A stretch of DNA of 64,000 nucleotides from Chondrosia reniformis (Eukaryota; Porifera; Demospongiae; Chondrillida; Chondrillidae), in assembly GCA_947172415.1 (NCBI GenBank), contig OX359189.1:2936501-3000500 (forward strand). Reading direction: 5' to 3'. Under the pieces are notes generated by a model that searched no databases, was not told the DNA's origin, and saw only the letters and a list, made by a program, of their open reading frames with translations. Below are positions 50,644 to 62,186 of this stretch, in pieces. How positions within the stretch are numbered: the first letter of the stretch is position 1; each line of letters opens with the position of its first letter. Position numbers and translations under genes: made by a program.

Positions 50644-53211
50644 ATGGCTGCTAGCAGAGGAATGGGTGCTTTACTAAAACGTTCTTTTTCGACTTTGAAA
50701 GAGATCAGTAACGTCACTGTTATCGGTAGCGGTTTGATGGGATCTGGAATAGCCCAGGTATGTATGTATGTAGGCCTACATTATAAGTATTGGCGTTACG
50801 TTTATAGCTCTCCATTTTTGGAAATACGATTGCTTGCATCCGTCAGCATTTTCCCGCTATTTTCTCCATGTATTCCTGGAAAGGTTTTATTTCGATTCTA
50901 CATGTCGTAGTTGTTTTACACTCGATAGGTGGCAGCACAAAATGGGATGAATGTGACTCTGGTGGATGTGTCAGATGGAATCCTTTCAAAAGCAAAGGAG
51001 AGGATAGAGAACAGCTTAAACAGAGTTGTGAAAAAGGAGTTCAAAGACCCTAAGGTTAGTTCTGCCCAAAATGTGTAATCATTTGAAATGTATAACAAGA
51101 GCACTGCATATAGGCCTACATACGTATATACCTATGTTACATGACTTAGCCTACTACAGGAACAGAGGTTTGAAGATATGTCCTCCCTATAGTTTAACAT
51201 GGCGACTTTTGTGTTACTTATTAGAAGGTATAGCTCTCAAGAAATGAATTGATTGTATTGACATAATGAAGTGCAGTTGTAGCTCGGACTCTACTACCAT
51301 ATATGGCATATGTATAGTTGTTCTAGAAACATGTTTGTTATCAATTAAAGTGATGACCTCCGGACTAGATTTGCAAAACCTATAACACATTGAGGTTGGT
51401 GTGTGTTGTGTTAACTTTATTGGTCATTATGCTGCTAGTCCAGTACATGGTAGTGATCAATTATAAAAGATGTTAAATTTAAACTAGTCCTTAGGCTAGC
51501 TTTACTTAGTATGCTTGTACATAATGATTCATTCTAGAAAATTGAATCTTTTATTACACCCCTCTTGTCTCTTTTCTGTAAAAGGTACCTTGTCTTCTTA
51601 GCAGGTAGGAACATAAATTGTGTAGTTACTAGCTCTCAATGGATGTCTTGCTGTAGGAGGGAGAGGATTTTGTGAAAAAGGCTATGTCACATATTGGAAT
51701 GTCTACTGATGTTGAAAGATCTGTGGTATCATGTGATTTAGTCATTGAAGCTATAATAGAAAACATCAAAATAAAGCAGGAACTATTTACCAGGCTTGAT
51801 AAAGCAGCACCAAGGTACGTACTCATGTACAGTACGTGTTTGTTGCTTTATTTACAAGTTTTTTAGAAAATGTGTTTATAATCATTTTAAATGCACAATG
51901 TAGGTAGGTATGTTATACTGTATAGCGGGAAAATTTCACGGAATAAATTATTTATTTGTCTGGAATCATTTTTCTGTCAGTTCAACTGTCTTTGCAAGTA
52001 ACACATCATCCCTCTCCATTACTGAGATAGCATCTTCAGTGACGAGGAAGGATAGGTTTGGAGGTCTCCACTTCTTTAATCCAGTTCCTGTGATGGAGCT
52101 AGTGGAAGTTATAAGGACAGATCAGACCTCTGAAGAAACATTTCAACTTCTTTTTAGCTTTGTTAAGATGATCAAGAAGCATCCAGTAACTTGCAAAGTA
52201 AGACAAATACTTGTTTATCTCACCAAACCAGAATAGACAAACTAGTGTATGTTAGTATGGTTTATGTCAATACACTCAAATCATTTTATGATAGGAATAC
52301 ACGACATGTACCTTCTGGTAAGTAACACATAAGTCAGCATGTTAAACTATAGGGAGGATATATCTTTAACTGCATTAAATTTAGTCCCTTTAGTAGGTTT
52401 AATGTTGTTGTGGTATATAGAGATTGACTGGATCTGGTTGGAGGGATTTCCTTCATGTTGCTATATTAGGCACCAGCCTTGAATACAGATTTTAATCCTG
52501 ACTACTAAATTGCTAATACATGAGAAACGATTAAAATGCCTACGTCATAACTGGAAATATGTCATATCCGGGTACGTATTAATCATTATCTAAAGTATGC
52601 GCTGCATGGTATATTACGGTTTGAGCGAGAGTACGCACTATCCCAGGTACGTACTAATTGAATTACACTGTATGTGGCTTAAGTTCTCTCTTTTTATGAC
52701 AGGACACCCCAGGATTTATTGTGAATCGTTTGCTTGTTCCTTACTTAGTAGAAGCAGTTCGGCTTCTTGAAAGAGGTAAAGATGATATTCTTGAGTAACT
52801 TATTTGTTCCAAGTATGATAGTGTATGATTGATATAGGAGATGCCACTGCTGAAGATATTGATATAGCCATGAAGAAAGGTGCAGGTAGGCATCATCTTT
52901 AGCCTTTTGGGATATCAAGTAGCTGTGATTTTCTGTTCACCAAAGGTTATCCTATGGGCCCAATACAACTGCTTGATTACGTTGGACTGGACACTACCAA
53001 GTTTATTTTAGATGGTATGTACATATACGTAGGTGAGGCTGTATACATCTGCTTGTATATCTCATGTTGGTACTTCTGTCAGTTAGGCTGGCATTCAGGC
53101 GACCCTGAGAATCCTCTCTTCAAGCCATCTGAGAAGATTAACCAACTTGTTGCTGAGGGTAAGCTTGGAATGAAAAGTGGTGAAGGGTTTTACTCTTACA
53201 AGAAGAAATAG
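50644..53211 (+). CDS. HADH: mitochondrial 3-hydroxyacyl-CoA dehydrogenase
   Basis: Eight exons: 50644-50757, 50929-51054, 51657-51814, 51981-52197, 52703-52775, 52838-52885, 52946-53014, 53087-53211 (309 aa; human 314). Residues 1 to about 20 are Arg/Lys/Ser-rich, without acids before residue 20, and suit a mitochondrial presequence. The NAD-binding fold starts at [15 protein letters not shown] (Gly28, Gly30, Gly33) and ends its second strand with VTLVDVS. The catalytic pair is His163 in [16 protein letters not shown] with Glu175; [11 protein letters not shown] holds the conserved Asn. It oxidises L-3-hydroxyacyl-CoA of medium and short chains in beta-oxidation. A possible poly(A) signal AATAAA is at 53249. 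The start codon sits at the edge of a satellite array, so the promoter must lie in repeat sequence or within the gene. Confidence 0.96.
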
Positions 53212-53373
53212 AGTAGTATTAACAATTAATACAGATAGTAACTTTTATAATAAAAAAGGCCATGGACCATTTGTATCATGAGCAATTATTTCAGTTTCCA
53301 TATATGGCTTTTGAAGGGCGAGGCTCAAAAACAACTAAATTGTAATATTCATGAAGCTCATTGCTAACACAGC

Positions 53374-54303
53374 ATGGCCACGATGACCAACAACAGTAAG
53401 TCTGCAACTTCGCTTGGTTCTGTATATACCAGAGGATTGGAATCGGGTCCAGCTCGAGCTAAGGTTCAACGCGACCGTATACAACTCCTGAGAGAGTTGG
53501 AAAGATTGGAAAAACAGGCGAATACTGCAAAAAAATGCGTCGAGAACGAACACACTACTTTGAAAATTTCCTTGAAACAGATGGATAAAAGAAAGCGAGA
53601 GCTCGAACTTGCAACTACTGGATACTCCCCCAAGATGCGCCAAAAATCAAGCAGAGAGGATCGAAAGCTTCTCCTACAGAACAGAACGATAGTGGCTCTA
53701 CCATCGTCATTACAGGCTAATTCTCTCTATGGACCGCAATCTGCAGGATTGGATGGAGAGGCTGTGAAACAAGGTGGAAACGAGGATTCAAAGCTTCAAA
53801 TACCCCCGATCAAATCGGCATTGCACTTGCATATTAACAGTCCGCACATCACATCTCCAGCTCTATACAGGAGAGAGAATCTAGCTAGACCGTTCCGTCA
53901 TCCTGGAACGCTGACGGCAGTGAAACAGGAGTCAGAAAAGGTAGATGAGTCGACTACAAAGCTCCCCAAAGTGCAAGCCAGACCCGGCACAGCCACAAAG
54001 GATAAACTAAAGAAAGTTTTCACAACTCAATCTGCAGTCTTTGGTCTTGATACTAAGAGTGGGGTGGATTTCTCAAAATTTTACGGTACTGATTCTCCAC
54101 TGAATAGTACCGTCCTTTTAGATGAAACTGAGAGGGAGGAAGATGCGGGGATAGATTCCAAAGAGGAAGACGACGAGGAACTCACACCTGAGCAAACTTT
54201 GGAGGAAATGTATCGTGAAATCAAGAATTGTCGCTATATAAGACTCTATCAACCGAGGAAGAATAGAAGGTCGTCTGTCAAGGGGGCACAAAAAGCATGG
54301 TAG
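53374..54303 (+). CDS. intronless coiled-coil protein of unknown function
   Basis: A single open frame of 309 aa with no sign of introns, unusual here. The start at 53374 (GCATGG) was chosen; a second ATG is three codons on. Residues 30-80 form a charged coiled coil (RDRIQLLRELERLEKQANTA, then LKQMDKRKRELELA). The middle is Ser/Pro/Thr-rich and probably disordered. Residues 255-280 are acidic (EREEDAGIDSKEEDDEELTP), followed by LEEMYREIKNCRYIRLYQPR and a basic tail. I do not recognise the family. Codon use looks like a normal gene, and the position between HADH and ANKS3 (182 bases from the latter's stop) is gene-dense. It could be a retrocopy or a lineage-specific gene. Confidence 0.75.
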   Translation: MATMTNNSKSATSLGSVYTRGLESGPARAKVQRDRIQLLRELERLEKQANTAKKCVENEHTTLKISLKQMDKRKRELELATTGYSPKMRQKSSREDRKLLLQNRTIVALPSSLQANSLYGPQSAGLDGEAVKQGGNEDSKLQIPPIKSALHLHINSPHITSPALYRRENLARPFRHPGTLTAVKQESEKVDESTTKLPKVQARPGTATKDKLKKVFTTQSAVFGLDTKSGVDFSKFYGTDSPLNSTVLLDETEREEDAGIDSKEEDDEELTPEQTLEEMYREIKNCRYIRLYQPRKNRRSSVKGAQKAW

Positions 54304-54485
54304 ACAGTTTTACTTATTGAACTGTTACACTACATCTATCTGCATGCATGGGATATACTTTCATCATTGTCTAACTTCGTATTAATGTAACTACTCTAGG
54401 AACTGGTAAGAGAATTTAACTTGACAGTGTAACTTTTCTACATAGTTATCAGTTTGTAACCCAAAATGAACAAAAAATTGAGAAA

Positions 54486-57400
54486 TTATTTCTTGACATT
54501 CATTTGCTCAAGTGTGTCGGTGATGACCTTTATTTTATAATCCTTAGTCTGTTCACTGTCCTGCAATACTGTTTTTAATTCCTTCAGTGTCTGCTGCACC
54601 TATAAATCATAGAATTGGAGAGTGGTATGTACTATACAATGTCATATGTTACTGAATAACAGTGGACTTGTACTATCTATACAACCCAGACATATTATTA
54701 AGGATAACATTAATAACTAATTATATTGTCATGATCAGTACTTATTTCTTATGGCCATGCCAGTAAATTGTACCAAAGAGGTGAAGTTATTCAGCAATAG
54801 GAGACTATCAAATTCGATCCTTTTACAGGGCATTCTGGTCTAGTACTGTATTATATTTTGAAGGGATTTCACTGCACCTGAACCATGGACTAAATATCCT
54901 AGGTAACCTGATATGTGTATGATATACACAGTGTAGAACAATGAATAAATTTCATCAAATGATCATGATGTTATCAAAGCTCTGAATGTATGTCACAAGA
55001 TGTTCATTTTGACAAAATACATAATTTTGTGGCCCACTGCATGGGGGCCTGTGGTTAGGTAGTGTTTCATATATATAATGACATTCACAACTCTTTAAAG
55101 GAATTCATTGTTCCCAAATGATTCATAACAAATACAGTTAAGGGGTCACTCTTTAATGAGATTTATATATTTATATAATAAGAATAGGAATGTACAAGTA
55201 AACACCAGGTCAAGGCCCTAATTATTACAAGAACAACAAGTATTAAAGTGATGCAGATTAATAAATTTGGTAAGTGTGTACATCCAGTCTGTATATAGTT
55301 ACCTTTAATACCTACCTTAGTTATTTATTTATAAATACAAAACAACTACATAGCCCAAGAGTTCTCTTGAAAAGTGCAGGGATGTACAAGACTGTGCATC
55401 ATATACCCTTTCTAATCAGAAAGGAGTTATTAGTGTCATACCAAGGGACCAACTGGAATTCATACCATGCCATGGTTTTCAACTGTTGGTTCTCTAATTA
55501 AAACAGATTCTCCTATACTTTAATTAAAAGTACAAACATCCATTTCATCTTTGAAAAGGATCATCTTTCGACTTTTAGAGCATCTAAAGACTCAGTTTTG
55601 TTGATTGTCAGACGTTTCGACCCCGAGGGTCTTCTTCAGTGACTGATCCATTTTGTTCAGAGACAAGATAGGCCATTTCTACTATACATGTTTGCATAGT
55701 TCCACCACTGCCATCTTCCATCCTCCATTTTCACTGTCCCCAATCACATTTTGTATTATACATATGTACAGTATGTAGTATAAATTGTATAAACTAACTT
55801 GATGATAATCTGTGGCCTTTTGAGTTCCCTAATTAAGAGTATATGATGTAATACCTAAAGATTTATATTACAAAGTGACTTACAGCTCCTTGATTGTATT
55901 GTTCAATTGCTAGTAAAATTTTTCTTCTAGGACCAAATGCTCTGAAGCAAAAATCAACATACGTACATGTACAACATAAGCCACTTGTATATGTACACAA
56001 CAATCAACTTACGCTATGCCTATTTGCTTTAGCTCTGAATCAGTCAATGTAAGCAGAGTATCAAAGTCAATTTCTTGTCCAGAGAATAGTTCAGCATATT
56101 TTTCCAACCTCAGTTTAGCTAAGAATTCCAAAATCTTTGAGTCATACGTAACATCTTCTTCCTCCTTCAGATCAAGGACAATTAAGCAAATAACAACATA
56201 ACATTAATTAAATACATGGTTTACATCTTTTAGATGGTTCATCTTTAGTCATTTGAATGTCTAGAGATGCAGTTTGTTTCTTTAGAATCGGATGTTTTGA
56301 CCCTGGGGGTCTTCATTAGTTACTGAAGAAGACCCCCAGGGTCGAAACGGCCAATTCTGAAGAAACAAGCTGTATCTCTAGACATTCAAGCAACTAAAGA
56401 TGAACCATCTCAAAGTTAAGTTTGGCACAGTTCCCTATCATCTAATATGGTGTGCATGTAGGATCAGAACCAAGGTGTGATATTTATATTAAAAGTGATG
56501 CATAGAAGACGACACTATGTACATAATGAAAGCTGTCTAGGCTATGATTCTGTTGAAAGTTCTAGTTGAACACATCCATCCTACTAGGCCTAATTACAGT
56601 GTACAAATATGACACTAATAAACCTGGAGACTGTAGTATACTACAAATATGACACCATTAAAGTATACTATGATGTTTTGTTGCACCCAATTCAAAGATC
56701 TGCCTAACCTGTTTGCGTTGTGGGAGCTTCTGGATTGTGGCACTTGACCGTCGTCTAGCCAGTACTACTGCTGTAGGCTGAAGGGCTGGGTCATAGTTCC
56801 GAGAAAATTCTTCTGGGCCAGACATGATGTCACCTTCTTCATTCAGTGACTCACAACTCTCATCCCAAGCTGTATAGACAGGCAAGTACAAGTGCAATGG
56901 AAGGTTTATCTGATAGTCATATAACTGAAAGGCAGACATTCTCATCTTACCATTGGCATAATTCTGTACATATTGAGCGTTGTCGAGAAGACTCACTACC
57001 ATCATCTGATTATGTTTCAGTGCAAGAGATCTAGCAGTGTGACCAGACTTGGTTTTAACTTTGGAATCAGCACCCTATGTCAGTTAGTAACAGAAGAATC
57101 AATTAACACTTACATACACCAAAAAGCCAAGTATTGTAGAAATGGACTTCAAAGTGATTCCTCTGAGGTAATCTGGACATTTCCTTTTTAAATTATACTT
57201 CCAATGAGATAATGAGTGCATGGGAAGAGTAAAACCCTACTAGATTAAACTAGTAAACAACAGCTTACACATGCTATTAGAGTTTCAAGGATGATTTCAT
57301 GGCCTTCCTTAGCAGCTTCAATGAGAGCAGTACTTCCATTCTCATGTTCTCTATGTAAACAAATATGGTCAGTGAGCACAATTACATATTTGAAAATCAT

Positions 57401-59532
57401 TTATACATAATAATGAAGTGTCTGAACAATTTAACTGATTAAAATGGTTTCCAGTTTAGACATGTGGGTGTTGGTGACAGGCTAATTGCTAATTTGTCTG
57501 GTTACAAAGGTACACTTGTAAGAGTAGGACATTCCAAAAAAGGTGACATATCTTTTAGTTTTATGGCCATTTTCATACACACTACCATGGTACCTTATTC
57601 AATCATACAACTTTAGGATAGAGCTTGTAATTACCTTAGCAACAACACACAAAGGGCCCATACTATCCTTCCTAAATCCTTATGTACTTAGATACAGTAT
57701 CCCTTCCTATACACTAGCCATAGTTTATTGTTTATTGACCGAAACATTTGTCTGAGGGAGTACTAAATTTGACATGTCAATTACTGGATTTCCATGTCAG
57801 CTCCTGTTTCAAGCAACAATCTGACACAATTCTGGTGGCCCTGTCTTGTTGCATGGTAGAGAGGAGTCAGCCCTAGGGAATCTTGTGCATTAATGCTTGC
57901 GTTGTGCTATAATAAGAGAAACATGACAAGGAATAGCATGCTTAGAGCTGATAACTCCCTTTCAAATATACTGTACATGATGATAACAATATACTAACTG
58001 AGCAAGTAGATGTGTCACTTAATCGACATACAAGTCAAAGGAAACAACATGAGACACAAGTGTACACCTAGTCCTGTAGGATTTGACACTCTTTAGATGT
58101 TTGGCTTCATAATTCTACATTAGTAGTAAGTAGACTATTTCTATTAGAATACAAATAAGATGACAAAGATTTCTAGGGTCACTGAGGAAGGATGGGATTC
58201 CCAGAAGTAGCTATCTAGCACAGTGTAAAAGAAGAGAGGTAGAAGCTGAAATCTATTGTATCCTCATCCAAAGCTCTCACTAGGTTTAGTTCCTTTTTAA
58301 TAAATTGGAGGTAGCTTGTTGAAAGATGGCGTGTTAGATTATTCATTGGCTTATGTGAGTAACAAAGTACCATTTAGCACATCCGTAACTAACCTGAAGC
58401 AGAAAGTAGCAGACCGATTCATTTCCACACCCAGCGGCTATCATAAGAGGGCTCAGCTTCTGAGGACTACAGTAGTTGGGATCAGCTCCACTCTCCAGTA
58501 GCAGGTTGAGTATGATGTCATGTCCCATATAGGCAGCATACATAAGCGGACTCCAACCTCCTACAAAACATTACACACAAAATTAATATGCTGAATAAAC
58601 TAAAAGTGCATTTGAACTTGAAAATGTGTGAAAATATATGTAATAGTTATAAAATCCACCCCTAGGCTTTTTGTTGGATAACGCAAGCTTTTAGACGTTT
58701 ACTGAGTTAACGGTGGGTTATCACTTTGTATAACTATAATAAGAGGCCAAAGTGTTTCTTATTTAGTTATACAACGGTTGTGGAATATAATTTCGCTTGG
58801 TTTCCCCAGCAACGGAGTGAATATGTATTTATATCCATCCATTGCTCTGGCAATGAGTTGATATATTGAGGGACATTATCTGCCATATTCTGTATAAACT
58901 GCTGCTTAAGGGGATGTATGGAGTGAGAGGTCTGTATACAGGAAATAAACCAAAGTTTACATATTCATTTTCTTTGTTACTGGTAGTTGTTTAGTCACTG
59001 AACAAATCTCATGCATTTCTTCTCTCTATAAGCCATATCAATCCTGGGAAGCCGGAATGTGAACATGGCTTTGGAGTAAAAACAGTCATAGCTCAGAGGC
59101 AAGTACTATAGCCAAAGGGCTTATAACTATTATATGTACATAAATAGGCCTTTACACCGAGATACATAAACATAGGTATGATACTTTAGGACATATGTGG
59201 ATTGTATGGCTGAATAGCCTGATTGCTTTTGTGTAACAGGTCACATTACAAACCTGTCCAATGACCAAATAAGGTCTGAATTGTCACATGACTGCATCCT
59301 TGTTTCCTTCTAACAAATTCACAGTAATGTATCATAGCTAGGTAACATATCGGTGGCAATTCTTACCTTTGTTTCTTATATTGAGTTGAACCTTTTGCCT
59401 GACCATTGCGTTGACGGAATCATAGCTGCCAACTGCAGCTGCTGTGAATATATCATACGTAAGAGGAGGAGATTCCGGGTCCTCGTATATCTTTTTGGCA
59501 ATAGCCAGTGTTTGCTCAAATAAGTCGTCCAT
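54486..59532 (-). CDS. ANKS3: ankyrin repeat and SAM domain protein 3
   Basis: Nine exons on the minus strand: 59532-59367, 58560-58394, 57906-57785, 57350-57269, 57074-56951, 56869-56709, 56164-56013, 55941-55884, 54599-54486 (381 aa; human 656). Residues 1-210 hold about six ankyrin repeats, close to human ANKS3: GGWSPLMYAAYMGHDIILNL, GNESVCYFLLQ, EAAKEGHEIILETLI. A short linker has ARRRSSATIQKLPQRKQ. A SAM domain at about 270-340 includes LEKYAELFSGQEIDFDTLLT and FGPRRKILLAIEQY. A short coiled coil ends the protein. The long human linker is missing. Known role: part of the nephrocystin (NEK8/INVS/ANKS6) module at the cilium. An in-frame ATG at 59574 would add 14 residues. It meets the coiled-coil gene tail to tail. 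Confidence 0.93.
55550..55660 (+). mobile_element. single arm of a palindromic element, ANKS3 intron 8
   Basis: GATCATCTTTCGACTTTTAG, then CATCTAAAGACTCAGTTTTG, then GTTTCGACCCCGAGGGTCTT. It shares its order of parts with the left arm of 56225-56412 and its core with the SINE at 29760-30041. Confidence 0.6.
56225..56412. mobile_element. snap-back palindromic element, ANKS3 intron 6
   Basis: Two arms of about 90 bases: GATGGTTCATCTTTAGTCAT ... CCTGGGGGTCTTCATTAGT and the inverse GACCCCCAGGGTCGAAACGG ... CAACTAAAGATGAACCATC. The transcript would fold into one long hairpin. Confidence 0.75.
58170..58305 (-). mobile_element. repeat family A, partial reverse copy in ANKS3 intron 2
   Basis: Reading the minus strand gives AACTAAACCTAGTGAGAGCT, TTGGATGAGGATACA, then a diverged centre and GGGAATCCCATCCTTCCTCA. 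The ends are missing. Confidence 0.55.
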
Positions 59533-60162
59533 CTTTTTTTTCTTCAGTTCAGAGTAAATTGCATATTCTTGCAATAGTAAATAAGAAAGTGTTCAAATTA
59601 CTACAAAACCCCACAAAACAGTGACAAACACGACAGATACTTAGAATAGAGTTAGTCTTAAATTAGTTACCAAATGCAATGTTAATCTTCAAATATAGGA
59701 TAAAGCTTAGGTGCTGATTGGAGGCAGACCATTACATAATCTTTGTATCAGACAAATAAAAGTACAATAGCCACTCGTTTGCTTTAGGTGTATGTCTATT
59801 CATAAAGTACAATACGTACACATACCCTATTCTAACAGAGTCAATGCTATGATAAAATACACATGGTAACCTGTAGGCCTACATCACGAACAGACTAAGA
59901 GCGCATCCTAAAGTAACATGATAGAATACTTTAGTTAATTATATAAATGAAAAGTCACGCACGCGTATCTTTTAACAAGTCTGATTATTTTCACTTCATG
60001 TTACGACGTTTATAGTATCTTCCGAAATCTAAAATCATCTGCATTAAGATGGGTACACTTGGGAGGCACTCTCCACTCACCAGAGATCAGACAGGTATTT
60101 CTCTTTGAAGATTTCAGACAAGGACTAGGAATTAATTAACAAGTGTCACTATCGTAGTTAAA
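59533..60162. promoter_or_regulatory. head-to-head spacer of ANKS3 and TM2D1
   Basis: 630 bases between the two start codons, AT-rich; it must hold both promoters. No TATA box or X-box could be assigned and no repeat was recognised. Confidence 0.45.
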
Positions 60163-61605
60163 ATGGCGGCGAGAAGAGAATTCCTTTTCGTTTGTTTACT
60201 TTCCTTTATGGCTCACACTATTTCTCAGGAAGATTACTGTAAATGTTGTGAAACAGGACTCCAAATTGGGCAGTATCCTTATAGTATTAACACGCACACA
60301 CACTTGAACATGGTGATTCTACTTAAGTCCGTCAACTGTATCTGGTCAGGTAAGATTAAAATGATTGGACTTTAAGTTTAGTAAATATCTTAATAGTCCA
60401 TGTAGTACACCATATATATTTCCTTGACTGTGAAAAGATATTTTTGTGTCAGTCCAAAGATAGATTTGGACACTCAATCAGAGTGCGATTGCGACCCCTA
60501 TACAAGAATGACTAACGTTACTTGTTACCCTATCGCAAAAGTGAAGTGTAACAATACGGAGGTGTCCAATAGTAGCTTCTTCTACAGACAGAGTCGATGT
60601 CGATATGTGTGAGTTAAAGATTGCCCCGAAGAATATTGTTGATATAAACGGGTGATATAAAATCAATATTTTAACAGTTGGCATATTAAGTTGATGGCTT
60701 ACCCAGCCATAGCTTATTACTGGGGGATTTAGATGACAGTTCTCTTTATACGTACGGGTCAACCTTGTGAGTTCTAAACAATCCTCTGACCCAATTTAAT
60801 ATGATATTTTTGAGCCCTTGGTCAGTAGGGAATCCTCAGCTTATATAATAAATAAGGTGAATCAATACAGGCTGCTAATTTTAAACTTTTAAATGTTACT
60901 TTTCTTTCAAGTACTCGTGTGACTTTATACACTTGTTCCTCTTTTCTCTTAAAGGACTGGTCAACGTTACAACTATTATGTCGCTATATCTCTGTCGCTC
61001 TTCCTTGGGATTTTTGGTATCGATAGGTTCTACCTTGGATACCCCGCCATTGGACTCATCAAATTGTGTACTGCCGGATTCTTCTTTATCGGTTACGTCA
61101 TTGACTTTGTGCTCATTACTACACAAGTACGTATGTTAGAATTACTACATTGCACGATATGCAGTGCAACTTGAGAAGTAATAATTTTAGAAGACTGTGT
61201 GTGTTTGGAGTGTGTAGTTTTACAGTATTATTTAGACATATTGAATAATTGCGTGTAATGAATGGCTATATATATACTTGAGATCTGTAATTTGTGGATA
61301 TTCTCAGTTGTCAAACATCATGTTCATTGCATGTGAATATGATGTTGAATTGTGTCTTTTACTAAGATGCATAATATTCACATGTATTCCAATAGTCATA
61401 TATTGGTAAACAAATATTTATTGGTATATTCTTATACCTTAATAATTGATATGATTAAAACCTTATTCTATTACTTGTTATTTTGCATATTTTAATAAAT
61501 CAATTTTATTTGTAGATTGTGGGTCCAGCGGATCAAAGTGACTATTATACTCCCTTTTATGGGCCAGCTTTGTATAGATTGACTCCTGGCAATCTCAATC
61601 AATGA
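60163..61605 (+). CDS. TM2D1: TM2 domain-containing protein 1
   Basis: Four exons: 60163-60272, 60438-60608, 60955-61126, 61516-61605 (180 aa). Residues 1-21 form a signal peptide (EFLFVCLLSFMAHTIS after an Arg-rich start). A Cys-rich lumenal part follows (YCKCCETG, QYFCVSPKIDLDTQ, DCDPYTRMTNVTCYPI), with several Asn-glycosylation sites. Two membrane spans at about 102-122 and 126-150 flank the family motif DRFYLGYPAIG (Asp117-Arg118-Phe119). The tail QIVGPADQSDYYTPFYGPAL matches TM2D1 rather than TM2D2 or TM2D3. The fly relatives affect Notch signalling and phagocytosis; the molecular role is unsettled. A possible poly(A) signal ATTAAA is near 61820. Confidence 0.93.
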
Positions 61606-62186
61606 TCCTTTCTCTGTACATAATGATTGGTTTCTTTGATTATCTGTGACATACAAGTCAAGTGTATGTGATTTGCTTATTGTAAAAGTTAATTGATTTT
61701 TATTTTATTACTGTGATTGTGTTACTGTATTGACATTGTGGAAATATGCTTTTGGTCAATCCTATAAATTTTATTCAAAACCGTGCTTGCAGTATTCGTG
61801 CATATGGGATTTGTCCAAAAATTAAAAGAATTATTAATTAAATTGTTACTCCAATTCCTCTTACGAGAAATAATATGCTTATGCAATCTAATTCAGGACT
61901 ATTTACAAATATCAGTGGAGGGTCAGGTGGCTTAGATTTGGCTCCAAAGACCTCCAGTTCCGTAGCATAGCTCATGCATTCTCTGAACGCCATCCACTAG
62001 TATATACTTATTCAGTAGCCACATATTTATGTAGTGGCCATCTTAACAGTGGAAATGTCTTGTACGTATATAATGTCATACATACAAAAGAATGGTAAAA
62101 ATATAAGTTCTACATGTATCAAAATATAGCTATACATTTAGGGAATATATGGATGTTAGATAAAGCATCTGCAGTAACATTTTAGT
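61606..62186. other. tail-to-tail spacer of TM2D1 and the calpain gene
   Basis: AT-rich, holding both 3' UTRs. No exon, RNA gene or repeat family was recognised. Confidence 0.5.

Noticed and set aside
38740..60162. RFX X-box sites upstream of CEP120 and ANKS3
   Set aside because: I looked for the GTNRCC-RGYAAC pattern near the starts and found no convincing match.
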